DNA from: Ruminiclostridium cellobioparum subsp. termitidis CT1112
Lineage (GTDB): Bacteria > Bacillota > Clostridia > Acetivibrionales > DSM-1351
Assembly: GCF_000350485.1 (NCBI RefSeq)
Contig: NZ_AORV01000022.1
Coordinates: forward strand, 62,001 to 126,000
DNA: 64,000 bases
Reading direction: 5' to 3'
Below the pieces are notes generated by a model. It was not told where the DNA came from and searched no databases. It saw only the letters and a list, made by a program, of their open reading frames with translations. The position numbers and the translations under genes were made by a program. This document shows, piece by piece, positions 55,995-64,000 of this stretch; positions within the stretch are counted from its first letter, which is position 1, and every line of letters begins with the position of its first letter.

Positions 55995-56303
55995 AGGCAA
56001 TGACGAAGAGAAGTAGCGCAATTTATCGTTTCCAGTGAGTGGAGGCCGGTGAGAACTCCACAAAGTGAATTTGCGTGAATAACACTTTACCAGCCTCAAT
56101 CCGAACTTCAGGTTTAGTTGTACATTTATTCATTTCCGAAAAAATGTATCTGCCAGCCCTGACCAGTAGGTGCGACGTATGCCGGTGCGTTAAACAGCAT
56201 GGTTTTTTGAACCGTTGAGTGACTGCTAGCCAGTAATTCAGGTGGTACCGCGGACATTATATGTTCGTCCTGGACTTTATTAGTTTTGGATGAGCTTTTT
56301 TTA
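55995..56303 (+). promoter_or_regulatory. T-box riboswitch with Asn specifier (AAC)
   Basis: GACGAAGAGAAGTAG (from 56002) is the conserved start of stem I. A distal hairpin GTGGAG/CTCCAC carries GGTGAGA. The sequence GTGAATAACAC follows. The T-box pattern GAA-N-codon-A places the specifier at AAC (56081-56083), an Asn codon. The T-box core AGGTGGTACCGCGG is at 56240-56253. A terminator forms from GTTCGTCC (56263-56270) with GGATGAGC (56288-56295) followed by seven T, competing with the antiterminator. Uncharged tRNA-Asn should therefore turn on aspS. Confidence 0.9.
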
Positions 56304-56333
56304 TGCTCAAAATATCGGTAAAGGAGATAAATT

Positions 56334-58082
56334 ATGAACACATCTAACATTTACAGGAACAGGACTTTGAACAACATCAGCGAAGGCGATGTTGGCAAAA
56401 CACTAAGAATTGCAGGCTGGGTCGAAAATATACGGGACCATGGCGGTGTATCTTTCATAGATCTTAGAGACATGTATGGCGTCATGCAGGTCGTTATGCG
56501 GAACACAGCCCTGCTGGAGGGAATCGGCAGGGAGGACTGTATTTCAATTGAAGGCGTGATTGAATGCCGTGACGAAGAGACATACAATCCTAAGATTCCA
56601 ACCGGAACAATTGAACTGGAGGCTCATTCTGTTGATGTTCTGGGAAAGGTATACAAACAGCTCCCCTTCGAGGTTATGTCTTCAAAGGAAACCCGTGAGG
56701 ATCTGCGGCTTAAGTACCGTTACCTCGACCTTCGCAATAAAAAGGTTAAAGACAATATTATTTTCCGCTCGGAGGTTATCAGCTTCCTGAGACAAAAAAT
56801 GACCGACATGGGCTTCCTGGAAATCCAGACTCCCATTCTCTGTGCGTCATCACCTGAAGGTGCAAGGGATTATATCGTACCTTCCCGTAAGTACAAGGGA
56901 AAGTTTTATGCACTTCCCCAGGCTCCCCAGCAGTATAAGCAGCTCCTCATGGTATCAGGCTTCGACAGGTATTTTCAGATAGCTCCCTGCTTCCGTGATG
57001 AGGATGCCCGTGCCGACCGCTCCCCGGGAGAGTTTTATCAGTTGGATTTCGAGATGAGCTTCGCCACCCAGGAAGACGTATTCCGTGCCGGTGAAGAAGT
57101 TCTTACCGCTGCATTTAAGAAATTTGCCCCCGAAGGATACTCTGTGACCGAAGCTCCATATCCCGTGATCAGCTACAGGCAGGCAATGCTTGAGTTCGGC
57201 ACCGATAAGCCCGACCTGCGCAACCCGCTGAGAATAATAGATCTGTCGGATTTTTTCCAGAAATGTACCTTCAAGCCCTTCCACAACAAGACAGTCCGCG
57301 CTGTCAGGGTTCATGCCGAAATGTCCAAGGGCTTTCATGAAAAGCTGCTGCAATTTGCTACATCAATCGGCATGGGCGGACTCGGCTATCTTGAGGTCAA
57401 TGGCGATATGACCTACAAAGGACCTATAGACAAATTCATACCGGATGAAATAAAGAGAGAGCTTTCAGGCCTTGCAGGCCTTGAACCAGGCGATACAATT
57501 TTCTTCATCGCCGACAAGGAAGAACGCGCCGCCCTGCTTGCCGGCCAGATCCGAACAGAACTGGGCACACGCCTCGATATATGTGAAAAGAATGCTTACC
57601 GTTTCTGTTTTGTAAATGATTTCCCCATGTTTGAGTATGACACTGCCGAAAAGAAGATCAACTTTACCCATAACCCCTTCTCCATGCCCCAGGGCGGACT
57701 GGAAGCACTCAATACAAAGGACCCTCTGGAGATCCTTGCTTACCAGTATGATATAGTGTGCAACGGCATTGAACTCTCCTCGGGCGCTGTCAGAAACCAC
57801 AGCCTTGACATAATGATCAAAGCCTTTGAGATAGCCGGTTACTCCCAGGAAGATCTCCGTAATAAATTCGGAGCCCTGTACCAGGCCTTCCAGTTTGGAG
57901 CACCGCCTCATGCGGGTATGGCTCCGGGTGTTGACCGTATGATCATGCTTTTAAAGAATGAGGAAAACATTCGTGAAGTTATCCCTTTCCCCATGAATGG
58001 AAATGCCCAGGATCTCATGTGCGGCGCCCCTGCCGAAATAACCGAGGCCCAGCTCCGTGAAGTCCACATTAAAATCAGATAG
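56334..58082 (+). CDS. aspS: Aspartyl-tRNA synthetase, probably non-discriminating
   Basis: The 582-residue class II synthetase has an N-terminal OB-fold anticodon domain, motif 2 (FRDEDARADR), an inserted GAD domain (about 300-410) and motif 3 (GMAPGVDRMIML). The anticodon domain reads WVENIRDHGGVSF. The His-Gly at 36-37 matches the RDHGG type of non-discriminating enzymes; discriminating ones usually read RDLGS. Such an enzyme charges tRNA-Asp and also tRNA-Asn with Asp, for later amidation by GatCAB. The Asn-specific T-box directly upstream supports this. AAGGAG precedes the ATG. No gatCAB gene is in the window. Confidence 0.93.
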   Translation: MNTSNIYRNRTLNNISEGDVGKTLRIAGWVENIRDHGGVSFIDLRDMYGVMQVVMRNTALLEGIGREDCISIEGVIECRDEETYNPKIPTGTIELEAHSVDVLGKVYKQLPFEVMSSKETREDLRLKYRYLDLRNKKVKDNIIFRSEVISFLRQKMTDMGFLEIQTPILCASSPEGARDYIVPSRKYKGKFYALPQAPQQYKQLLMVSGFDRYFQIAPCFRDEDARADRSPGEFYQLDFEMSFATQEDVFRAGEEVLTAAFKKFAPEGYSVTEAPYPVISYRQAMLEFGTDKPDLRNPLRIIDLSDFFQKCTFKPFHNKTVRAVRVHAEMSKGFHEKLLQFATSIGMGGLGYLEVNGDMTYKGPIDKFIPDEIKRELSGLAGLEPGDTIFFIADKEERAALLAGQIRTELGTRLDICEKNAYRFCFVNDFPMFEYDTAEKKINFTHNPFSMPQGGLEALNTKDPLEILAYQYDIVCNGIELSSGAVRNHSLDIMIKAFEIAGYSQEDLRNKFGALYQAFQFGAPPHAGMAPGVDRMIMLLKNEENIREVIPFPMNGNAQDLMCGAPAEITEAQLREVHIKIR

Positions 58083-58138
58083 TGTCAAAGCAGCTGTTGT
58101 AAATTGAGACAACTGCGATACATGAATTACTATTGATT

Positions 58139-58238
58139 AAGGTGTGTGCGTACAACTTCAATAAATGGGAAGCTTTACAAAACTCAGTCCTGTTCTTTGC
58201 AGGTGATCCATTTATTGAAGCCAGTACGCGCACACCTT
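58139..58238. repeat. Long inverted repeat between aspS and the FMN-binding gene
   Basis: The arm 58139-58168 pairs with 58208-58238. CTTCAATAAATGG/CCATTTATTGAAG match perfectly and the outer 15 bp have one G-U. The 39-nt loop has a small CCTG/CAGG hairpin. No T-run follows on either strand, so it is not a typical terminator, though it lies between convergent genes. Confidence 0.75.
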
Positions 58239-58279
58239 ACATTAATTTCACATTTAGTCCAATTGTTTTTTGCAGTACC

Positions 58280-58684
58280 TTATTTTAAAGCATTTTCCAA
58301 TGCGTTTTGTATGGCCTTCAGAATTACTTTGCTGCTGTTGGTAGCACCTGATACGGCATCAACCTGAAGGGACTGGGTCTCCACAACTTTCCGGGGTATT
58401 ACCTCAGCCTTTGCACCCCGCCCGTTTTTATGCCTTATCAGATCAATATTCGCTATTTTGTGGTCCTTTACATTGACTTTGACTTCGGCAGCTATCCAGA
58501 GCACCTCGGCACTTCCCACATATGTCCCGTCTGAAATACTGCTCAGGTCCACATTCTCTATTTTAATATCTTCGATCTGCTTCTGATACTTCCTCAAATC
58601 AAGGTATGACTGTATGCCTTTTGCTCCGAAATACCCCGCAAGGATCACTCCCACAATAACAAATACCGCAATTACCTTTTTCAT
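58280..58684 (-). CDS. Membrane-anchored FMN-binding-domain protein
   Basis: From the ATG at 58684 (GGAGG five bases upstream) the protein has 134 residues. An upstream frame to 58732 overlaps the next gene and lacks such a site. A single N-terminal membrane helix (about 4-22) is followed by an FMN-binding domain with DAVSGATNSS. Thr115 is the residue expected to carry covalently bound FMN. Domains of this kind move electrons in Rnf/Nqr complexes or extracellular flavin transfer. An ApbE-type flavin transferase would be needed and is not seen here. The start is 45 bp after the YdcF stop. Confidence 0.9.
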   Translation of the reverse strand: MKKVIAVFVIVGVILAGYFGAKGIQSYLDLRKYQKQIEDIKIENVDLSSISDGTYVGSAEVLWIAAEVKVNVKDHKIANIDLIRHKNGRGAKAEVIPRKVVETQSLQVDAVSGATNSSKVILKAIQNALENALK

Positions 58685-58728
58685 TTTAACCTCCATGAGC
58701 CACATTTGTGGCCAATCCTGCATGCAGC

Positions 58729-59535
58729 TCATTTTCTAAACTTAATATGTTTGTATTCACCATATATCGATTGCAATCTGTAATAGGCTTCAAGCACATT
58801 ATCAGGAATATCAACATGTACTATAAAGTCCTTCCCTTCCGGTCCGTAACCCTCCTGGTCATCCCTCAGTCTTGGTATTTCACCCATGACAAGATCTATA
58901 AACCTGTCAAATGACCACAAACCATAAATGTTGTCTGAAAACTTTAAGCTTCCGGTCTCTGCTTTAATAGTGGGAATAAAGGGGCTGTAACTGATGATCC
59001 TCGTTTTCTCACCGGCCCAGGTCTTGAGAAATGCCGCATGGGTCCTTAACTGCATTGTAGGGTCCTGAATGATTATTACCGAAGCCGGAATTTCAGCCCT
59101 CTCCCTTAAGACTTTCAGAGCCTGTGAAGCATTCTCGCCACAGTTGGTTGACCTGTTTTCAATAATAATATTGTTAACATCCAAACCTGTGTTTTTTGAA
59201 ACCACCTCTTTCAAAATATCCGCCTCAGGCCTGTTTTCAACAGCAATATCCCGGTATTCCGGATTATTGCGTATATTTTCGGCCAGATATTTGGTAGAAT
59301 GACCTATTCCTCCAACTATCATCAACTCTTTGGCGACTCCGTCGACAAACGCCCTTGCGCCAAGTTCCGCCAGGTACGGAATACTGCTTCCGAGTATAAT
59401 GAGCAGATCGGCCTGTGAAATTCCAAAACCGTCGTATAATGCCTTGCCGGTAAGCCGCTGAATATCCCTTCTGGATAAAAATTTTATTATATCATTCAAA
59501 TCTGCTGCCGCATCAAACTCCGTATAGTCCTTCAT
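58729..59535 (-). CDS. YdcF-family (DUF218) protein
   Basis: The 268-residue protein is close in length and pattern to E. coli YdcF: DIIKFLSRRDI, ISQADLLIILGSSIPYLAELGARAFVDG, LMIVGGIGHSTKYL, IIIENRSTNCGENASQAL and VIIIQDPTMQLRTHAAFLKTW. YdcF has been reported to bind S-adenosylmethionine, but its function is unknown. There is no signal peptide, unlike SanA/ElyC members. AAAGGG precedes the ATG. Neighbours on the same strand are the FMN-binding gene downstream and an isomerase upstream, but no common pathway is evident. Confidence 0.87.
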   Translation of the reverse strand: MKDYTEFDAAADLNDIIKFLSRRDIQRLTGKALYDGFGISQADLLIILGSSIPYLAELGARAFVDGVAKELMIVGGIGHSTKYLAENIRNNPEYRDIAVENRPEADILKEVVSKNTGLDVNNIIIENRSTNCGENASQALKVLRERAEIPASVIIIQDPTMQLRTHAAFLKTWAGEKTRIISYSPFIPTIKAETGSLKFSDNIYGLWSFDRFIDLVMGEIPRLRDDQEGYGPEGKDFIVHVDIPDNVLEAYYRLQSIYGEYKHIKFRK

Positions 59536-59572
59536 AATCCATCCCTTTCATACCCCGTTCACTTGAGGTCCA

Positions 59573-60373
59573 TCACAGTATCAGGCTCTCAACGTAGCTC
59601 CTGGCCCTCTTCATACTTTCCACAGACACCTCAGGTCTGCCCTTTTCATAGGGGATATTGCACTCCAGAGTCAGTGCATGCAGGCCGTCAAGTTTCAGGG
59701 AGTTGACAAAGCCCTTCAGCTCCAATACTCCCTCACCCGGGAACAAATGCCTTTTGCCGTCCTTATAATCACTGAAATGCACCCCTTTGACATAATCCCT
59801 CACGAACTTTGCCGCAGAGACTATATCAATCCCGCACTGTGCATAATGGGTGGTGTCGATATTTATGTATAATCCATTGTCCCTGACAAAGGCAAGCATC
59901 TCAGCAGGGTCGATCAAAGAGGTCTGGTATCCCGGAAAGTTTTGAATATTTTCTATGCAGACCAGAAATCTGTCTTTAAGTGCTTTCAAATCCTCTGCGG
60001 CTTTTGGAGCATACCCGGACCACCAGCTCCTGTCATCTGTCTTTTTATGAGGTGCATGAAAAACCAGGCAGGGAATATCCTTTTCTCCAAATTCAAGATA
60101 CTCGTATGTACCGGCACCGATCAGGGTATCTGTGTCCTTGAATATGACACCACCCATATCATGGAGGGAATTTATCCTCAGTCCGCTTTCCCTTATTATC
60201 TTTAACACCTCTCTTGGCCGGATATTTCTGAGATGCTGTGTTACCTCCCAGTTGTCACCGCCGGTCCAGTAGGTATCCAGCTCAATGCTCTCAAAACCGG
60301 CACGTTTTATAAGCTCCAGCGCTTCTGTAAAAGGTGTGTTATAAAATGTTGCAGTAGCAATAGATATGTTCAT
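59573..60373 (-). CDS. Sugar phosphate isomerase/epimerase-like TIM barrel
   Basis: The 266-residue protein has the xylose-isomerase-like barrel pattern: GFESIELDTYWTGGDN, INSLHDMGG, VFHAPHKKTDD, LVCIENIQNFPGY, INIDTTHYAQCGIDI and VHFSDYKDGKRHLFPGEGVLEL, with Glu, Asp and His positioned for a metal. It probably isomerises or epimerises a sugar or inositol-type compound; the substrate is unknown. It is related in fold, not close in sequence, to the protein at 19798-20664. GGAGAG precedes the ATG. The YdcF gene follows 37 bp later on the same strand. Confidence 0.85.
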   Translation of the reverse strand: MNISIATATFYNTPFTEALELIKRAGFESIELDTYWTGGDNWEVTQHLRNIRPREVLKIIRESGLRINSLHDMGGVIFKDTDTLIGAGTYEYLEFGEKDIPCLVFHAPHKKTDDRSWWSGYAPKAAEDLKALKDRFLVCIENIQNFPGYQTSLIDPAEMLAFVRDNGLYINIDTTHYAQCGIDIVSAAKFVRDYVKGVHFSDYKDGKRHLFPGEGVLELKGFVNSLKLDGLHALTLECNIPYEKGRPEVSVESMKRARSYVESLIL

Positions 60374-60476
60374 ACCATCTCTCCAAACTTTACTTTTATA
60401 TCTTCTGCATCCATCAGGCCGACAAGTATCATTATGCTTTAAGATAAGTTAATTGTAATATCTGGTAATGGGGGTG

Positions 60477-62330
60477 TCAACCGGCTTCCTCATCCAATCC
60501 CAGCTGGCTGATAACCATTCTGTAGTATACTCCCTTTTTCTCCATCAGCTGGAGGTGCGTACCTGTTTCAAGAATACCTCCGTCCCCTATGACCAGTATT
60601 TTATCGGCGTCCCGGATGGTGGACAGGCGGTGGGCTATCAGGAAACTTGTGTGGTTTTTCATCAGCTTCAGAAGCGCCTGCTGGATTTCCTTCTCTGTTT
60701 TGGTATCAACGCTGCTTGTGGCCTCGTCAAGTATCAGCACAGGCGCCTGGCACAGGACTGCCCTGGCTATGGCAATGAGCTGGCGCTGCCCCTGGCTCAG
60801 GTTGTCGGAGCTGCCGGAAACCTGAGTATTATACCCCTTTGGAAGGCGGGAAATAAAACCGTCTGCGTGAGCCATGACGGCGGCGTCCCTGACTTCGGCA
60901 TCAGTGGCATCAGGTCTTGAATACCTTATATTGTCGGCAATGCTTCCGGTAAAAAGGCAGGTATCCTGCAATACCACCGAGAAGCAGTTCCTCAGGTCCC
61001 TTCTTGTTATATCGGTAATGCTTACATCATCAATCAGTATCCCACCCTTTTCAGGTTCATAAAAGCGGGTCAGAAGATTTACAATGGTTGTTTTTCCGGC
61101 CCCCGTCTCACCTACCAGTGCAACAACCTCTCCCGGCTGCACCTGAAAGCTGACATTGTTCAGCACCGGTTTTCCCCGGGTATAGGAAAAGGTGATCTCC
61201 TTAAACTCTACTTTCCCCAGGGCCGGTCCGAATTCCTTGAGCTTTGGCTTATCCGGTATCTCTTCCTTCTCGTCCAGTATCTCAAAAACTCTTTCAGCGC
61301 CGGCAAGGGCCGACTGAATGGTATTAAACATACCGGCTATTTGATTAAGGGGCATTCCGAATTGTCTCGAGTATGTGAGAAAGCTGACTACAACTCCTAC
61401 GGTTATGTAATCCCTGACTGCCATTAATCCGCCGGCACAGGCTATCAGCGTATAGCTGAGATTATTTATTACATTCATGAACGGCATAAGAAAACCGGCC
61501 CAGATCTGAGCTTTTGTGGAGTAATCACACAGAGTCCTGTTGACTTCCTTAAAATCCCCCAGTACTTTTTGCTGTCTGTTAAAGGCCTTTACCATCTTCA
61601 ACCCCTGAATGTTCTCCTCTATAACACCATTGAGGTTTCCCAGTGTCTGCTGCTGGCTGGTAAAATACTTCCTGCTTCTTTTAGCTATTGTCTTTGTAAG
61701 TACAAATATTAACGGTATGGTTACCAATGCAACCAACGTCAGCCCCGGACTTAATACCAGCATCATTACCAGTGCACCCGTTATTGAAAAAACACTTGAA
61801 ATAAGCTGTGTGGTTGTTTGTCCTACCGTACTGCTTATATTATCAACATCATTTGTGATTCTGCTCATGGTATCCCCGTGAGATCTTGTATCATAGAAAT
61901 TCAGAGGGATTCTCTGAAGCTTGGAAAAAAATTCTGTTCTTATGTGCTTTACAAGGCTTTGGGTTACTCTGGCCATGAGTACGCCATTAAAGGTATCCAG
62001 TATCCAACTTGTCAGGTAGCAGAAAACCAGAGCCGTCAATATAGTTACAAGCAGGTTGTTGTCAACTGTGTTTGTATCAATATTAAATGTGTTAATAGCC
62101 TGGCCAAGCAAATATGGAGTAAGTAAACCTGCCGCTGCCGACAGAACTGTGAGTGATGCCGCAATCAGTATTGATTTACGCCATCTTCCGAACATTCTTA
62201 TCAGTCTGACAAGAGTTCCCTTTGTGTCCTTGGGCTTTGCTGTGGGTTTAAACCTCTGATGTCCTGCCGCTCCCCATCTTCCCAGCTTTGGCATATTGTC
62301 GAGATTCCGTACTTCATTCTTATTTGACAT
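60477..62330 (-). CDS. ABC exporter half-transporter with complete ATPase site
   Basis: The 617-residue protein has an N-terminal cytoplasmic leader, six membrane helices (about 50-340) and an ATPase domain: Walker A GETGAGKTT, signature NLSQGQRQL and Walker B LILDEATSSVD with a catalytic Glu. The start ATG overlaps the upstream ABC gene by 11 bp. The partner has a degenerate catalytic site, so the two form a heterodimeric exporter of the BmrCD/LmrCD type, possibly for drugs, lipids or peptides. Substrate is unknown. No regulator gene is visible next to it in the window. Confidence 0.94.
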   Translation of the reverse strand: MSNKNEVRNLDNMPKLGRWGAAGHQRFKPTAKPKDTKGTLVRLIRMFGRWRKSILIAASLTVLSAAAGLLTPYLLGQAINTFNIDTNTVDNNLLVTILTALVFCYLTSWILDTFNGVLMARVTQSLVKHIRTEFFSKLQRIPLNFYDTRSHGDTMSRITNDVDNISSTVGQTTTQLISSVFSITGALVMMLVLSPGLTLVALVTIPLIFVLTKTIAKRSRKYFTSQQQTLGNLNGVIEENIQGLKMVKAFNRQQKVLGDFKEVNRTLCDYSTKAQIWAGFLMPFMNVINNLSYTLIACAGGLMAVRDYITVGVVVSFLTYSRQFGMPLNQIAGMFNTIQSALAGAERVFEILDEKEEIPDKPKLKEFGPALGKVEFKEITFSYTRGKPVLNNVSFQVQPGEVVALVGETGAGKTTIVNLLTRFYEPEKGGILIDDVSITDITRRDLRNCFSVVLQDTCLFTGSIADNIRYSRPDATDAEVRDAAVMAHADGFISRLPKGYNTQVSGSSDNLSQGQRQLIAIARAVLCQAPVLILDEATSSVDTKTEKEIQQALLKLMKNHTSFLIAHRLSTIRDADKILVIGDGGILETGTHLQLMEKKGVYYRMVISQLGLDEEAG

Positions 62331-64000
62331 GTGTTATAAGGCCACCCCCAATTTGTGAATCATAAATCTCCCTGTAAGTACTGCAGTTATTTAATAAATC
62401 CGTATGCTCTCCGAAGCCCACATTTACTCCGTTATCCAGCACCAGAATTTTATCGGCCGACATGGCCGTACCGATCCTTTGAGTTATCATTATGACTGTC
62501 CTATCTGTGTCAAGGCTTTTCAAGGCTTTCCTGACCCGGGCCTCGGTAATTGCGTCAAGTGCGCTTGTACAGTCATCCAGGATCAGAACAGGCGCTTGCT
62601 TTGCAAGGGCTCTGGCTATTGATAGCCTCTGTTTCTGTCCCCCTGACAGGTTCACTCCGTTTTGTCCCAGCACACTGTCAAATTTGTCCGGCATTTTTTC
62701 AATAAATTCCTGTGCCTGTGCATTTTGAGCAGCCCGGATAACCTGTTCCGCCTCCATTGCACTCTCTCCCCAGGCGATATTATCAAAAACAGACCCGGTG
62801 AAAAGCATGCTTTTTTGGGGTGCAAAGGCAATGTTTTTTCTGAGGACAGACGTATCTATACTTTTGATATTGTTCCCATTGATATAAATTGCACCCTCAT
62901 TGACATCATAAAAGTGCAGGCAAAGCCAGGCAAGCGTGGATTTTCCCGCACCTGTGGGCCCAATTACCGCCAGGGTCTCACCTGCATTTATTTTAAAGGA
63001 CAGCTCCTTTAATACAGGCAGCCCGCTGCCGCCGGGATATGCAAAGGTCACATTGTCAAACTCCAGCTCACCTGTAATAACCGGTTTCGGGCTGCCGGCA
63101 CCTGTGAAATCCTCTTCTCCGGCCAATATTTCTTCTATTCTCTCAGTCGATGCCTTTGTTCTTATGAAAGTGTTGAAAATATTGGTTATCATTATAAGAG
63201 AGGTCAGTATTTGAGTCATGTAATTTATAAAAGCGGCAACTTTGCCTACCTCAAGCCGGCCATTTCCGAACAGTATGCTGCCCAGATAGATAATGACTGC
63301 AATTCCTATGCTGACAGTCAAAGACATGACCGGTGAAAAATATGCTATTACCAGTTGGGAAGAAATACTTTTTTTATTGAGATCCGAGTTTGCCACCTCG
63401 AACCGTCCCTCTTCCTCCTCATATGTTCCAAAGGCCTTGACCAGCCTTATGCCCAGCAGGTATTCCTGTACGACGGTATTTACCTTGTCGATGGCTTTCT
63501 GAACCTTTGAAAAACGGATATAGCTTAATTTCATGCTAATGACGATCAAGGCCGCCACCACGGCTATAGCTATCAACAGCACCACACTCATGTACGGGCT
63601 CAGCATAATGGCAAGAATTATACTCCCGATACATGTGAGCGGAGCCTTAAGAAATATTCTCATAATACCGTTTACAAACTGTGTCACCTGGGAGGTATCA
63701 TTTGTCATTCTGGTTATCAGGGAGCCGCTTTCTATACTGTCGGCACTTGCTTCGGAAAAGTTCATGATCTTCTTGAAAACATCATACCTCAAATCCGCAC
63801 CGAAGCTTTGCGATACCCTGCTTGCAAGAATATTCCTCGTAGCGGCAAAGCAAGCTCCAAGAGCGGTTATGCCAAGCATTGTAAGTCCAAAATATAAAAC
63901 GGAAGCAACGCGGCCGTTTTTTACTCCATCATCTATTATATGCGCCATAATGGTTGGCTGGAGCAAATCGCATACAGCCTCAAAAAAAACGCAGCTAATG
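62320..64000 (-). CDS. ABC exporter half-transporter with degenerate ATPase site (5' end outside window)
   Basis: The reading frame is open to the window end (ISCVFFEAVCDLLQPTIMAHI at the edge), and the family's first helix is missing, so the true start lies past position 64000. Six-helix membrane domain, Walker A GPTGAGKST, signature NLSGGQKQRLSIARAL and Walker B LILDDCTSALD follow. Asp replaces the usual catalytic Glu. In heterodimeric exporters one site is commonly degenerate in this way. It overlaps the next gene by 11 bp, and both are cotranscribed leftwards. Confidence 0.93.
   Translation of the reverse strand, partial: ISCVFFEAVCDLLQPTIMAHIIDDGVKNGRVASVLYFGLTMLGITALGACFAATRNILASRVSQSFGADLRYDVFKKIMNFSEASADSIESGSLITRMTNDTSQVTQFVNGIMRIFLKAPLTCIGSIILAIMLSPYMSVVLLIAIAVVAALIVISMKLSYIRFSKVQKAIDKVNTVVQEYLLGIRLVKAFGTYEEEEGRFEVANSDLNKKSISSQLVIAYFSPVMSLTVSIGIAVIIYLGSILFGNGRLEVGKVAAFINYMTQILTSLIMITNIFNTFIRTKASTERIEEILAGEEDFTGAGSPKPVITGELEFDNVTFAYPGGSGLPVLKELSFKINAGETLAVIGPTGAGKSTLAWLCLHFYDVNEGAIYINGNNIKSIDTSVLRKNIAFAPQKSMLFTGSVFDNIAWGESAMEAEQVIRAAQNAQAQEFIEKMPDKFDSVLGQNGVNLSGGQKQRLSIARALAKQAPVLILDDCTSALDAITEARVRKALKSLDTDRTVIMITQRIGTAMSADKILVLDNGVNVGFGEHTDLLNNCSTYREIYDSQIGGGLITHVK

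Overview
The window looks like a chromosomal segment of a mesophilic, plant-polysaccharide-degrading Clostridium-group Firmicute, in the style of Ruminiclostridium. This is inferred from gene content, strong AGGAGG-type ribosome binding sites, poly-U terminators, a T-box leader, YesM/YesN-type two-component genes, DnaD/DnaC-type helicase-loading proteins and S-layer homology domains. No species-level marker is present.

Region 1 (1-20.7 kb) is a hemicellulose and pectin utilisation island. It holds a clan GH-A glycoside hydrolase, a GH35 beta-galactosidase-like enzyme and a GH51 arabinofuranosidase. The GH51 gene diverges from an unusual ArsR-type regulator with a large C-terminal domain. A tRNA-Arg(ACG), a Phd/ParE-type toxin-antitoxin pair with a palindromic operator, a membrane protein and a GNAT acetyltransferase interrupt the sugar genes. 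Two AraC regulators flank the galacturonate genes uxaC (+) and uxaBA (-). Next come GH105 and GH28 genes without signal peptides, so oligogalacturonides or rhamnogalacturonides are probably imported and cut in the cytoplasm.

Region 2 (19.8-27.8 kb, minus strand) reads lplB-like permease, ytcP-like permease, lipoprotein binding protein, YesM-type kinase, YesN-type regulator and a TIM-barrel isomerase. This is a complete sense-and-import unit for oligosaccharides, and it converges on the GH105/GH28 pair. Its products would feed the Uxa pathway (UxaC, UxaB, UxaA to 2-keto-3-deoxygluconate). The kinase and aldolase for the last steps are not in the window.

Region 3 (28.3-34.5 kb) is an oligopeptide ABC transporter operon, oppBCDF-oppA, with a good promoter. 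Region 4 (34.5-50.5 kb) holds a YibE/F membrane protein, a 2096-residue multidomain S-layer-anchored protein, ferritin, a DnaD/DnaC-like pair, a CPBP protease, a chemoreceptor-like protein lacking a signalling domain, a divergent pair of XRE regulators with two matching operators, an SLH/BsuPI protein and small proteins.

Region 5 (50.6-64 kb) holds a TetR/hydrolase operon with a 43-bp perfect inverted repeat over its promoter, an aldehyde dehydrogenase, oligoendopeptidase F, and an aspartyl-tRNA synthetase. That synthetase carries non-discriminating-type residues and sits behind a T-box whose specifier reads AAC (Asn). An FMN-binding protein, a YdcF-type protein, a second isomerase and a heterodimeric ABC exporter (cut by the window end) follow.

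Several intergenic regions hold long inverted repeats that are not ordinary terminators: 12.6-13.0 kb, 42.3-42.5 kb and 58.1-58.2 kb. The most interesting regulatory stretch is 55.65-56.33 kb. It contains a promoter, a 15-codon Asn-rich reading frame, a structured RNA with its own terminator, and then the T-box.
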